Shown here in pieces: positions 6,829 to 13,146 of a DNA stretch of 41,732 nt (positions within the stretch are counted from its first letter, which is position 1; each line of letters begins with the position of its first letter). The notes beneath the pieces were generated by a model, which made no database searches, had not been told where the DNA came from, and worked only from the letters and a program-made list of their open reading frames with translations. The translations under genes were made by a program, and so were the position numbers. Source of the stretch: a virus; the IMG/VR virus record IMGVR_UViG_3300024433_000003, positions 1 to 41,732 of that record; one strand, given 5' to 3'.

Positions 6829-7044
6829 CTATGGTATTCGGACTAAATCTTTTTCTGGGACTCTTCCATATTTACCTGGAGCTGTTAAGCCTGGGAATAT
6901 AACATGAATTATGTTTCCATATCTACCCACCATAGAACCACGAAGGGTGGGGCTATCTTTATGAAATACACTATCCCCTTTTTTAAGAGGTCGATCTTTC
7001 TTTTTTTTCTTATTCATTCTTCTCCCCTCGCTTTCGGGTTTCAT
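6829..7044 (-). CDS. Small basic SH3/KOW-like protein (71 or 62 aa)
   Basis: ATG at 7044 overlaps the upstream stop (ATGA) and has AGGAG eight bases upstream. An ATG at 7017 after GGGGAG gives a 62-aa alternative. After a Lys-rich start comes KKGDSVFHKDSPTLRGSMVG then GRYGNIIHVIFPG, a beta-barrel pattern like KOW/SH3-type domains that bind RNA or ribosomes. The fold is an inference. Confidence 0.6.
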   Translation of the reverse strand: MKPESEGRRMNKKKKKDRPLKKGDSVFHKDSPTLRGSMVGRYGNIIHVIFPGLTAPGKYGRVPEKDLVRIP

Positions 7045-7259
7045 TCAGGAAACTCCTGAATCTTTTCCAAACTATTAAGAATCAGCATCCCCTTATGAAC
7101 GGGTTCTAAGGATTCTATCCTGTTTTCAATAATAAAACCCGCCTGGAATAAATCCATCGCTCCGTTCGCTTTGAAATAAACCCTGAAATCAGCTACATAT
7201 TTTTCACCGCACTTTTCCGAGCCACATTCAGGGCACTTTACTTTCTTCTTTTTGGGCAT
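7041..7259 (-). CDS. Small zinc-finger-like protein (72 aa)
   Basis: N-terminal KVKCPECGSEKCGEKYVADF gives a CxxC knuckle plus a third cysteine. The rest is helical. ATG at 7259; stop overlaps the next start by ATGA. No family recognised. Confidence 0.6.
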   Translation of the reverse strand: MPKKKKVKCPECGSEKCGEKYVADFRVYFKANGAMDLFQAGFIIENRIESLEPVHKGMLILNSLEKIQEFPE

Positions 7260-7283
7260 GGCTTTGTTCCTTCCCGCAATCTT

Positions 7284-7472
7284 TTATTGCATATTTTCTG
7301 ACAAATCTTCAAATTGCTCTTTCAAATTGATGGCCTTGTCCCTTGAATCTCTTGGTGGTGTATGACAAACGCAAACACCAAGAGCATTGAGTATTGAATT
7401 GACTTCATCCACATCTAACCATAAGAGGACTTCATCACCTTGACTATTTTGTCTTGTGTCCAAAACCTTCAT
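7284..7472 (-). CDS. Small hypothetical protein (62 aa)
   Basis: ATG at 7472 after AGAGGAGAAG. Contains EVLLWLDVDEVNSILNALG and two cysteines in CVCH. Resembles small phage proteins with a solvent-exposed helix; not assigned. Confidence 0.6.
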   Translation of the reverse strand: MKVLDTRQNSQGDEVLLWLDVDEVNSILNALGVCVCHTPPRDSRDKAINLKEQFEDLSENMQ

Positions 7473-7512
7473 CTTCTCCTCTCTTTTTTAGATTCACTTC
7501 GTTCACTACAAG

Positions 7513-7629
7513 TCAGGGCACCGCCCTTGTCTTTTTGCTTACATTTTCAGAAAGCTCTTTTGAATAATCAAGCTTTTCAGAATCGGTGAGAATACATTCA
7601 AGGTGAAGATTCTCTTTCGTCTTTCTCAT
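7513..7629 (-). CDS. Truncated copy of a common phage early protein (38 aa)
   Basis: ATG at 7629, ribosome binding site GGAGGAAAAGGA. The sequence LECILTDSEKLDYSKELSEN followed by VSKKTRA matches the start of a widespread phage protein (LTDEEKLEYSKELAE...) that normally runs to about 100 residues; here a TGA ends it after 38. The family has no firm function. A hairpin (ACAAGGGC with GCCC and CUUGU) covers its last codons. Confidence 0.55.
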   Translation of the reverse strand: MRKTKENLHLECILTDSEKLDYSKELSENVSKKTRAVP

Positions 7630-7662
7630 TATCCTTTTCCTCCTTTTTCCTATCCCTTCATT

Positions 7663-7845
7663 TCATTCTACCGCCATCATTTCATCGTAAAGCTTCTGTG
7701 TTCGCTCCCCCAATTCATATCGTTTAATTAGGGGATCAAAAACAAAAGAGAGGGCAAGGGTGGGATCTACACCCTTTTTTTCCTCTAAATCCTGATAGTG
7801 TCCCCGCACTGTGTCAAAATGTTTTTTGGCTTTTTCCCAATCCAT
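7663..7845 (-). CDS. Small hypothetical protein (60 aa)
   Basis: ATG at 7845 after AAAGGGA. Helical acidic protein starting MDWEKAKKHFDTVRGHYQDL. No family recognised. Its leader carries the long stem at 7864-7941. Confidence 0.6.
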   Translation of the reverse strand: MDWEKAKKHFDTVRGHYQDLEEKKGVDPTLALSFVFDPLIKRYELGERTQKLYDEMMAVE

Positions 7846-7863
7846 TTTTTCCCTTTCTTTTAA

Positions 7864-7941
7864 GGGGTTCGCCGGCTTGGAGTAGTAAGGTGCCTGATGT
7901 CTTAGAATCGGCTAATTCAATTGGACAAACCGGCGAATCCC
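7864..7941 (-). promoter_or_regulatory. Structured leader B upstream of the 60-aa gene
   Basis: Arms 7941-7930 and 7875-7864 pair 11 of 12 on the minus strand (one A-C mismatch, which would be G-U on the plus strand, so strand choice is less certain here). The 54-base loop contains an inner hairpin GCCGAU / AUC-A-GGC. It ends 19 bases before the start codon. Confidence 0.45.
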
Positions 7942-7953
7942 ATTCAAGTAGTC

Positions 7954-8256
7954 CTACCTTACCGTAATCCTCCTCTTTGTTTCTGTCACTTCAAAATCCA
8001 AAACCCTACCCTTGAAACCCCTAATTCCGTCTTGGGGGGTACCCGCATCCAAAGTTCTTTCATACGCCTCATGGACTTCGGATTCAGTCTCATAAAAACC
8101 GATAGGAGACAAGTCTCCATTTTCCGAAATCTTTTTAAACAAAAAGAATGAAGAGTTTTTTACGGCGACCCTTCTTGGTTTCTTTTGCTTCGTTGTGGGA
8201 TTCAAAATTGAATGCTTCGCTTTCTCTTCATCTAACTCAAATTTTGATTTTTCCAT
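7954..8256 (-). CDS. Hypothetical protein (100 aa)
   Basis: ATG at 8256 follows AAAGGTGG at eight bases; an upstream GTG overlaps that site and was rejected. Basic N-terminus, then GFYETESEVHEAYERTLDAG and a C-terminal strand VLDFEVTETKRRITVR. No family recognised. Confidence 0.6.
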   Translation of the reverse strand: MEKSKFELDEEKAKHSILNPTTKQKKPRRVAVKNSSFFLFKKISENGDLSPIGFYETESEVHEAYERTLDAGTPQDGIRGFKGRVLDFEVTETKRRITVR

Positions 8257-8283
8257 CTTTATCGCCACCTTTCTTTTTGGATT

Positions 8284-8505
8284 TTAGTGTTCCGGTGCGG
8301 GTTGTTCCTCTAAGATCGCCCTTGCTTTCCTCCGCCTCATCTGAACCATCTCTTGGTATAACCCTATGCTTGTCTCAGTCCACAGACCAGGGCACCCCGC
8401 AGGGCAGACATAGGTTGGCTCCCACTTTCTGCCATACTGGAGCTTGAAAGCCCGTTTCTCATCAGTAGAAGGTTCAAGCGGACTGCCACATTTTGGGCAT
8501 CTCAT
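8284..8505 (-). CDS. Zinc-ribbon protein (73 aa)
   Basis: Four metal-ligand cysteines in MRCPKCGSPLEP and YVCPAGCPGLW make a classical zinc ribbon, followed by a basic helix EMVQMRRRKARAILEE. ATGA overlap with the stop of the 286-aa protein upstream, suggesting they are made together. Confidence 0.7.
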   Translation of the reverse strand: MRCPKCGSPLEPSTDEKRAFKLQYGRKWEPTYVCPAGCPGLWTETSIGLYQEMVQMRRRKARAILEEQPAPEH

Positions 8506-9362
8506 TTCTCAAGCTCCCCTGTGTTGAAGTTGGTGGATCCGTTTTCAAGCTCCCCCGCCAAGACTTCTTGACCTCGAATTTGTGGCAGATAATCTTTAAT
8601 TATCTTTTGGAGTTGAAAATACAAAGATGATGGGATTTTCTCTAAAGGCTTGAATTGGATCAGTGAAATTTCGTAACCGCTTGACGATTGAGCGGGAATT
8701 AAACTGAACTCCACAAACCTTGAAATAGGTGCAATACCACGAGATATAAGGGTATTTATGAATTTGTTTGTTGCTTTGAGTCCAGTCGGTGAAATTGTTA
8801 GCCGACAGGGAAAGATGAATCCATCAACATAAATATGTAGTCGCCAACGATTCTGGCAAGCCTTGCCCTCGGTTTGATTCCCCTTATCGTCTCGCCCTGT
8901 TTTGTATTGATTGTAGTAACAGGTCGCACAATCTCCAAAGACTTCTTTGTCACCCATTATCTCTCTTTGGCGACTTCCTTGTTTAGCATCCAAGCTTGAG
9001 CAATCGGGCGGAACCTTTTTACCACCCGATTCTTTGATGCTCTTTTCCCAATACGCATTGCACTTTTGATCGTCAATGATAACCCCCATAAAGGTTTTGG
9101 TGGTATAAGAAGATTCACCCTCTTCGCTTCCGGGGAACTCAAAGATACATGCGGCGGCGGGTAAAATCTTTATCAATGGGAGTTCGGGGACGATGTTCTG
9201 CATGGATCGTTGAAGGTCTTCCTTCAACATAAGGTCAAGTTTTTTCTGGTCGATTCCAGCAGGTAAAGATTGGTCAATTTCAATGAGTTGTGTCTGAGGT
9301 TTTTCTGTTTTCTTCGGTTCAAGACCATCAAACACATTTTCGTTTTTGTTTTTCTTAGTCAT
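8502..9362 (-). CDS. Putative ssDNA-binding/recombination accessory protein (286 aa)
   Basis: The largest left-arm protein. After a Lys-rich start, residues 60-150 read ILPAAACIFEFPG, FMGVIIDDQKCNAYWEKS, then PPDCSS, FGDCATCYYNQ and GKACQNRWRLHIYVD, a four-cysteine arrangement embedded in beta strands. The C-terminal half contains LTISPTGLKATNKFINTLIS. I recall this pattern from phage proteins in replication/recombination clusters that are suspected ssDNA-binding proteins; the functional call is tentative. Its neighbours (coiled-coil and zinc-ribbon genes) fit such a cluster. Confidence 0.5.
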   Translation of the reverse strand: MTKKNKNENVFDGLEPKKTEKPQTQLIEIDQSLPAGIDQKKLDLMLKEDLQRSMQNIVPELPLIKILPAAACIFEFPGSEEGESSYTTKTFMGVIIDDQKCNAYWEKSIKESGGKKVPPDCSSLDAKQGSRQREIMGDKEVFGDCATCYYNQYKTGRDDKGNQTEGKACQNRWRLHIYVDGFIFPCRLTISPTGLKATNKFINTLISRGIAPISRFVEFSLIPAQSSSGYEISLIQFKPLEKIPSSLYFQLQKIIKDYLPQIRGQEVLAGELENGSTNFNTGELEK

Positions 9363-9382
9363 CGTTTTCTCCTTTCTTATTT

Positions 9383-9625
9383 TTATATTCCTTTATATAG
9401 GTTGGAGCTATCTTGAAGTAGGACAATCAATAGCTGATGCCTTGTTCCTTGTGGCAACGCACCACTCAACACTTCCAATAATCCCTTGGCTTGCCTTTTA
9501 TATATTTGCTCCGCTTGCTTCAAAGAACCCACTTGTGGCATCTCTATCTCTATGGTAATCTGAGCAGACTCAACTGGTTTTTTTTTGGTAATAGGTGATG
9601 CTTTATATAAAGATATTGATTTCAT
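9383..9625 (-). CDS. Hypothetical protein (80 aa)
   Basis: ATG at 9625 with AAGGAAG upstream; an in-frame ATG at 9652 lies inside the preceding gene and lacks a site. Contains ITIEIEMPQVGSLKQAEQIY and a long C-terminal helix. No family recognised. Confidence 0.6.
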   Translation of the reverse strand: MKSISLYKASPITKKKPVESAQITIEIEMPQVGSLKQAEQIYKRQAKGLLEVLSGALPQGTRHQLLIVLLQDSSNLYKGI

Positions 9626-9641
9626 AAATCTTCCTTTCAGT

Positions 9642-10127
9642 TTATTTGGCATAAAGGTTTAGCTCCGCCACGATCAAATCCTTGTGGGCTAACAATGCCT
9701 GAAACTCTCGGCGGAGATTGTCAGCCTCACCCTCATGTTCCCAAATCCTAAACTCAACTTTTGAGTATTCTTCTTTGATGTCTCGATACTCTTGGTCTCT
9801 GACCAACCTCTTAGTCAATTCCGCTTTTCGTAAGGGTTCATTGGAAAATTTCGGCTTTCCCTTTTCACCCTCTTCACCGTTGATCTCAAACATAATCTCC
9901 GCTTCACGTTGCTTCATTCGTTGTTCAATTTCTGCCAGTTCACTTTTCTTGTTGAGAGCATCAATCTGTGAAGCCTTAATCTTTTCGGGCAAGCTCAAAA
10001 GTCGATCCTTCAGTTCGGGAAGCAAAAATTCTTCTTTGATTGCTTTTTGACGATACCTGAGTTCTTGGTTTACTTTCCCTAAAATTTGTGTCCATTCTTG
10101 AAGTTCCTCTAAAAATTGATTTGACAT
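9642..10127 (-). CDS. Coiled-coil protein (161 aa)
   Basis: ATG at 10127 after AAGGAGAG. Almost wholly helical and charged, with heptad-like stretches (ELAEIEQRMKQREAEIM, REFQALLAHKDLIVAELN). Size, charge and place beside the putative ssDNA-binding gene suggest an accessory role in recombination, but no family is recognised. Confidence 0.6.
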   Translation of the reverse strand: MSNQFLEELQEWTQILGKVNQELRYRQKAIKEEFLLPELKDRLLSLPEKIKASQIDALNKKSELAEIEQRMKQREAEIMFEINGEEGEKGKPKFSNEPLRKAELTKRLVRDQEYRDIKEEYSKVEFRIWEHEGEADNLRREFQALLAHKDLIVAELNLYAK

Positions 10128-10128
10128 T

Positions 10129-10344
10129 TTAATCTCTCCTTCGTATCTTAAATGTGAACGGTTTCTTGGGCGGGTTTCCTTGAGCGAGGAAGCCCGCTTT
10201 GTTAGCTTCTTTATCTTCAAGGGTTTTTACTAAGGCTTTTTGTTCTTCTGTCCATTCAGATTCAGGGAAATTTTCTTTAATGGCTCGCACCTCGTTGTGG
10301 GATAATTGCCACTCATACTGGTGGCCAATCATCTTCGTAATCAT
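10129..10344 (-). CDS. Hypothetical protein (71 aa)
   Basis: ATG at 10344 (or 10332) inside the end of the previous gene, so translation is probably coupled. Sequence includes NFPESEWTEEQKALVKTLED and a basic C-terminus FTFKIRRRD. No family recognised. Confidence 0.55.
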   Translation of the reverse strand: MITKMIGHQYEWQLSHNEVRAIKENFPESEWTEEQKALVKTLEDKEANKAGFLAQGNPPKKPFTFKIRRRD

Positions 10345-10561
10345 AGTTTATTATTAAATTCCTTTCTTGTCTTAAAGATATTTTCCTATTGTTTTCTTCA
10401 CAGGCAATTTTATATTGATCAACAGCCTTATCAACTAATCGTTGAGCATCCTTTCTTATCTTGTCTACATCTACTAAAGGAATGTCCTCATCAGTCCCAA
10501 GACATATCTCAAAGTGGCAATAATCATAGCTCCGCATTATTTTGACGCTTGCTTTTGGCAT
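10313..10561 (-). CDS. Conserved phage hypothetical protein (82 aa)
   Basis: Sequence MPKASVKIMRSYDYCHFEIC then VDKIRKDAQRLVDKAVDQYK resembles a small protein common beside recombination genes in phages, with a beta N-terminus and an amphipathic helix. Function unknown. Confidence 0.6.
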   Translation of the reverse strand: MPKASVKIMRSYDYCHFEICLGTDEDIPLVDVDKIRKDAQRLVDKAVDQYKIACEENNRKISLRQERNLIINYDYEDDWPPV

Positions 10562-10570
10562 CCTCTTCTC

Positions 10571-10732
10571 TCACCTCCTTTCAAGGTCTATTGACGACAG
10601 GTCCGCAATCTCCTCCTCCTTGTCGAGTAGCTCTTGAATCTGGTTTGCCAGATGTTCAGGATCAACGGCGGAAAGAAAGACCGTCCTGCCATCTTTTAGG
10701 TCTATCGTGGCACCTATACTTTTAATCTCCAT
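10571..10732 (-). CDS. Small hypothetical protein (53 aa)
   Basis: ATG at 10732 with AGGAGG seven bases upstream; TGA at 10571. Starts MEIKSIGATIDLKDGRTVFL and continues as an acidic helix ending in IDLERR. The start shares one base with the upstream TGA (TGATG), so it is translationally coupled. Confidence 0.65.
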   Translation of the reverse strand: MEIKSIGATIDLKDGRTVFLSAVDPEHLANQIQELLDKEEEIADLSSIDLERR

Positions 10733-10876
10733 CAGCTATCCTCCTCTTGTTTGGCACGTTCGACTTCATCGGGGGCAACAGCCATGATTCGATCATTGCC
10801 ACCCCATGTGTGCCCTCACTAATTCTTTTAGGCACCGTAATTCTTTGTAGGTAAGATACAAACCATATTGAGGCAT
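10732..10876 (-). CDS. Two-frame small gene, probably one protein with a +1 shift
   Basis: ATG at 10876 after AAGGAGGAG opens MPQYGLYLTYKELRCLKELV and stops after 27 codons at CAA-TGA (10793). The +1 frame continues with DRIMAVAPDEVERAKQEEDS and ends at a TGA that overlaps the next start (TGATG). Joined, the two halves make a natural-looking protein of about 47-48 residues. Possible explanations are programmed +1 shifting, an assembly indel near the GGGG run, or two separate peptides. Confidence 0.45.
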
Positions 10877-11037
10877 CACTCCTCCTTTGCGGTGGACTCA
10901 TCATTGCCACCGCCTTTATAAATAAATGCTTCTTTTTCTATCTGTAAGCAATCATCACATAGACCATTGTTAATTTCCTGATTATATATTTCCTCTTTCC
11001 ATGTTAGTATCTCATGGCATTCCTTACATCTTATCAT
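10876..11037 (-). CDS. Small zinc-ribbon protein (53 aa)
   Basis: ATG at 11037 after GGGAGGAT. CKECHEILTW and GLCDDCLQIEKE give two CxxC knuckles about 20 residues apart, a compact zinc ribbon. The stop TGA overlaps the next ATG by one base. Confidence 0.65.
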   Translation of the reverse strand: MIRCKECHEILTWKEEIYNQEINNGLCDDCLQIEKEAFIYKGGGNDESTAKEE

Positions 11038-11040
11038 CAC

Positions 11041-11157
11041 TTATCCTCCCGAACCAAGAATTGAAATCATCCCCACCAAGTAAGCCAAAGTAAAAAACAC
11101 CGAAAGGTGATTGATGGTCAGATCCATAAGGTTTTGTTTGAAGTCAAATTCAGTCAT
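11041..11157 (-). CDS. Tiny membrane protein (38 aa)
   Basis: ATG at 11157 overlaps the upstream stop by eight bases; TAA at 11041. A single hydrophobic segment (LSVFFTLAYLVGMISILGSG) follows about 17 polar residues. Could be a small membrane effector or holin-like peptide; only topology is supported. Confidence 0.5.
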   Translation of the reverse strand: MTEFDFKQNLMDLTINHLSVFFTLAYLVGMISILGSGG

Positions 11158-11386
11158 CGTTTTTATATACCGGCGTGAAAGATACCGTAAATCCAGCTTG
11201 TGGTCTTACATGACGCACCATATCACCACCTTCATCTGTAATTATTAGGACATCGCCATAAGATTGAATGTGACATGAACCACCTTCGGGTATCGGATAT
11301 ATAAAATTCTGTGGGGGATAATGATCCGAAACCAAGTCCATGATTATACTAACTGCCTGTTTCCGTTTCTTTTTTTTACCAAACAT
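11150..11386 (-). CDS. Hypothetical protein (78 aa)
   Basis: ATG at 11386 after AAAGGAGA. Basic N-terminus (MFGKKKKRKQ), then beta-rich CHIQSYGDVLIITDEGG. No family recognised. The three-way-junction leader H lies immediately upstream. Confidence 0.6.
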   Translation of the reverse strand: MFGKKKKRKQAVSIIMDLVSDHYPPQNFIYPIPEGGSCHIQSYGDVLIITDEGGDMVRHVRPQAGFTVSFTPVYKNDD

Positions 11387-11407
11387 TTTGTTCTCCTTTC
11401 TTTTTTT

Positions 11408-11494
11408 ATGATCAAGCCACCCGCAAAAAACTCGGCATACCCAAGAATTCTATGTTGCGGTCTACCAGACCCGGATGGCTCGACCAAAGATCAT
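11408..11494 (-). promoter_or_regulatory. Structured leader H: three-way-junction RNA
   Basis: Minus-strand RNA. Outer stem AUGAUC/GAUCAU (11494-11489 with 11413-11408), then AGCCAUCCG/CGGGUGGCU (11480-11472 with 11423-11415), enclosing hairpins GGUCU-GGU-AGACC (11471-11459) and CUUGG-GUAUG-CCGAG. Two pairs are G-U only on the minus strand, supporting a minus-strand RNA. The stop of the upstream 53-aa gene lies in the outer stem. Confidence 0.6.
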
Positions 11495-11652
11495 TTCTTC
11501 ATCCACCAATAGTTTTCTTTTTTCAACATCAATTTATCTGAAATGGTTTCCCACCACGGTATTCTAAATTTTTTATGCAAATGACGCCACACCGAAATTT
11601 GTCCGATAATAACACCCACAACCAATGCTATGCCTATCAAAATATAATTCAT
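11491..11652 (-). CDS. Small membrane protein (53 aa)
   Basis: ATG at 11652 directly after GAGGAGG and eight further bases. Hydrophobic N-terminus (NYILIGIALVVGVIIGQI) forms one transmembrane helix; the Trp/Lys-rich tail RIPWWETISDKLMLKKENYW is probably cytoplasmic. The 15 bases before its ATG are complementary to a loop in leader C. Confidence 0.65.
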   Translation of the reverse strand: MNYILIGIALVVGVIIGQISVWRHLHKKFRIPWWETISDKLMLKKENYWWMKK

Positions 11653-11757
11653 AATTCAATCCTCCTCAAAGTGCGGGAAGAGAGGCTCCGATAAGAAAGC
11701 TAAGTTGCGAGGAGGATGGAATTAGGGGCTGTAGTATTGACCACATCGAAGCCTCTC
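11653..11757 (-). promoter_or_regulatory. Structured leader C with anti-Shine-Dalgarno loop
   Basis: Stem 11757-11745 with 11692-11680: 13 pairs, one of them G-U only on the minus strand. Within the 52-base loop, 11723-11709 (AAUUCCAUCCUCCUC) is complementary at 14 of 15 positions to 11667-11653, the ribosome binding site and spacer that abut the ATG at 11652. Loop-to-downstream pairing would form a pseudoknot hiding the start. Confidence 0.65.
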
Positions 11758-11764
11758 GTGAAGA

Positions 11765-12145
11765 TCATGGTTTCTTCTCCAAAAGTTCAGGGTTAACGAT
11801 TTCCCAATCCATAGAACCAAGTGGAACAAAATTAGCTTTCACGTCCTCCCTTACCTCCATTTGTTTTGGCAGTTTAACAATAAAGGTATCTACATCCCAT
11901 ACTATTTTGCCAACTAACTCTTCTTCTCCATCCATGTTCCGCACCGTATCCCCCTCATAAATCTCTTTTCCAGTTTTGATGTCGAGGGAACCGGTGAACT
12001 GATCTTTGTCGGTGTGGGGAATGGGAAACGATGACCAGTCTTTATTGTTAGTGGAATATATCCAACCGCATTTTGCAGAAGGCAGGGCTTTTTCATACCC
12101 GACAATCTTATCCCCAATGCGAAGCCTGTCTTTTATCTCTCTCAT
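11765..12145 (-). CDS. YopX family protein (126 aa)
   Basis: The YopX signature is clear near residues 49-70: QFTGSLDIKTGKEIYEGDTV, followed by the strand GKIVWDVDTFIVKL and a final WEIVNPELLEKKP that matches the family's GN-x-x-x-x-PELL ending. YopX-type proteins are common small phage proteins of unknown function with a beta-barrel fold. Length is normal. ATGA overlap with the upstream 40-aa gene. Confidence 0.85.
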   Translation of the reverse strand: MREIKDRLRIGDKIVGYEKALPSAKCGWIYSTNNKDWSSFPIPHTDKDQFTGSLDIKTGKEIYEGDTVRNMDGEEELVGKIVWDVDTFIVKLPKQMEVREDVKANFVPLGSMDWEIVNPELLEKKP

Positions 12146-12264
12146 GGTTTCTTCTTTGGGTTTAACCTTTGTTTTTTAAGACGAATCGCTTCAGCCAGAC
12201 GTGTCCGCTTTTTTTCTTCTTTTATCTCTTTTTCTTTTTGTTTCACTATTTCGTAAATGTTCAT
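12142..12264 (-). CDS. Small basic helical protein (40 aa)
   Basis: ATG at 12264 after GGAGGAG, overlapping both neighbours by ATGA. Starts MNIYEIVKQKEKEIKEEKKR; a single charged helix. Coupling on both sides supports translation. Function unknown. Confidence 0.6.
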   Translation of the reverse strand: MNIYEIVKQKEKEIKEEKKRTRLAEAIRLKKQRLNPKKKP

Positions 12265-12344
12265 GGTTTCTCCTCCAACTCTTTTATCCCTTCCGCAATC
12301 TCTTCGACCATTCCTGCAATCCAGTCAGCGAGTTTTTTTAGCAT
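12261..12344 (-). CDS. Amphipathic 27-aa peptide gene
   Basis: ATG at 12344 inside the end of the previous gene, stop in ATGA overlap with the next. Product MLKKLADWIAGMVEEIAEGI plus seven residues is a textbook amphipathic helix that could sit on a membrane. It may instead serve only to couple its neighbours. Confidence 0.45.
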   Translation of the reverse strand: MLKKLADWIAGMVEEIAEGIKELEEKP

Positions 12345-12459
12345 TGGGCTTGTCCTTTTCAACCTCTTTCTCCGCCTCTTTCGTCTCAGTCATGATCGCC
12401 TTAACATCTTCAATCAGGGCTAAGGTTTCTTTTGTGTCGCGGGTCTTTTCTTCAGCCAT
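12325..12459 (-). CDS. Small charged protein (44 aa)
   Basis: ATG at 12459 after GAGAGAG; an in-frame extension upstream would run through leader D and was rejected. Sequence MAEEKTRDTKETLALIEDVK then a Lys/Glu-rich helix. Function unknown. Confidence 0.55.
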   Translation of the reverse strand: MAEEKTRDTKETLALIEDVKAIMTETKEAEKEVEKDKPNAKKTR

Positions 12460-12536
12460 GATTAGCTCTCTCTTTTCTATTTTCCCCCCAGGGCGGACCG
12501 GGAAAAAACTGCTTATCACAAAAAAGCCGATCCGCC
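12456..12536 (-). promoter_or_regulatory. Structured leader D with loop complementary to a start codon
   Basis: Stem 12536-12527 with 12501-12492 (ten pairs, one U-G only on the minus strand). The 25-base loop contains UUGUGAUAAGC (12521-12511), which can pair at 10 of 11 positions (three of them G-U) with GCUAAUCAUGG (12466-12456) covering the downstream ATG. Confidence 0.5.
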
Positions 12537-12582
12537 AGGAGGGTTCCCTTAACCTTTTGGAGGGAGGATAAGGGTAAACCAA

Positions 12583-12849
12583 TTACTTTACATTAAATAC
12601 AATTTCACAATCACAATAACCGCCATGTTCTTCAAAGTATTTTAATGAACCATCTGTGTCGATTGTTTTACCCATCTTAGAAAGGATTTTGCGAGCAAAA
12701 CTTTTATCTTGTTCACCCTTGCATTTCCAAGTTACTTTTCCCTTATCATCTTCTTTAAAATCACAGCCCTCTTTACTTTGAAGACGATCAATAAATTCTT
12801 GCCAACGTGGATGTTTAGGATTCATTATTTTTTTTGTTTGTTTAATCAT
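12583..12849 (-). CDS. DUF2695 family protein (88 aa)
   Basis: Ends in YFEEHGGYCDCEIVFNVK, the hallmark GGYCDCE-x-x-x-NV of DUF2695. PRWQEFIDRLQSKEGCDF and SFARKILSKMGKTIDTDGSL also fit the family. Start ATG at 12849 after AAAGGAGA. Family function unknown; often found in phages and bacterial accessory regions. Confidence 0.85.
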   Translation of the reverse strand: MIKQTKKIMNPKHPRWQEFIDRLQSKEGCDFKEDDKGKVTWKCKGEQDKSFARKILSKMGKTIDTDGSLKYFEEHGGYCDCEIVFNVK

Positions 12850-12864
12850 TTTCAATCTCCTTTC

Positions 12865-12945
12865 CCCCGCTGTGCGGGGATGTTCGAGGGTTTAATTTTT
12901 ACCCAAGCAACTACCTCTTTTTCATTTTGTTTCAAGAACCCTCGA
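12865..12945 (-). promoter_or_regulatory. Structured leader E upstream of the DUF2695 gene
   Basis: UCGAGGGUU (12945-12937) pairs with AACCCUCGA (12892-12884), nine pairs, and a GC-rich hairpin CCCCGC-ACA-GCGGGG follows just before the AAAGGAGA site. The upstream arm lies in the last codons of the preceding gene, so it may be partly constrained by coding; weaker than the other leaders. Confidence 0.35.
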
Positions 12946-13143
12946 CTCAACTCCGCTTTTAGGTGTAAATTTTGGATTCTTGGGGCCCATTCCAGATCGA
13001 CTTGGATTTTTTCCAAACCGATATTGCCAAAGGGAACAATCCTCAGTTTCGCACCTTCTCACCTCAGCGGAATTACCAACCCAACAGTCAATACATTTTG
13101 CTCGAATAGCTCTTAATGGGGTAAGCTTCTTCATTTTAGCCAT
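12922..13143 (-). CDS. Conserved phage zinc-binding protein (73 aa)
   Basis: LTPLRAIRAKCIDCWVGNSA followed by EVRRCETEDCSLWQYRFGKN matches a common small phage protein (SPLKAIRAKCLDC...EVR.C...CPLYPYRFGKNP) with four conserved cysteines. Function unknown, presumably metal and nucleic-acid binding. Confidence 0.75.
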   Translation of the reverse strand: MAKMKKLTPLRAIRAKCIDCWVGNSAEVRRCETEDCSLWQYRFGKNPSRSGMGPKNPKFTPKSGVESRVLETK

Positions 13144-13146
13144 CTT

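Noticed and set aside
7864-7941. tRNA-Leu-like sequence in leader B
   Set aside because: The anticodon-like loop has a bulged stem and no T-loop; arms do not fit a cloverleaf.
10722-10910. 62-residue minus-strand frame MAMMSPPQRR...
   Set aside because: Out of frame with three coupled small genes that have ribosome binding sites and cover the same bases.
11404-11494. tRNA gene in the leader H region
   Set aside because: A D-arm-like hairpin is present but there is no T-arm consensus or normal acceptor and anticodon geometry.
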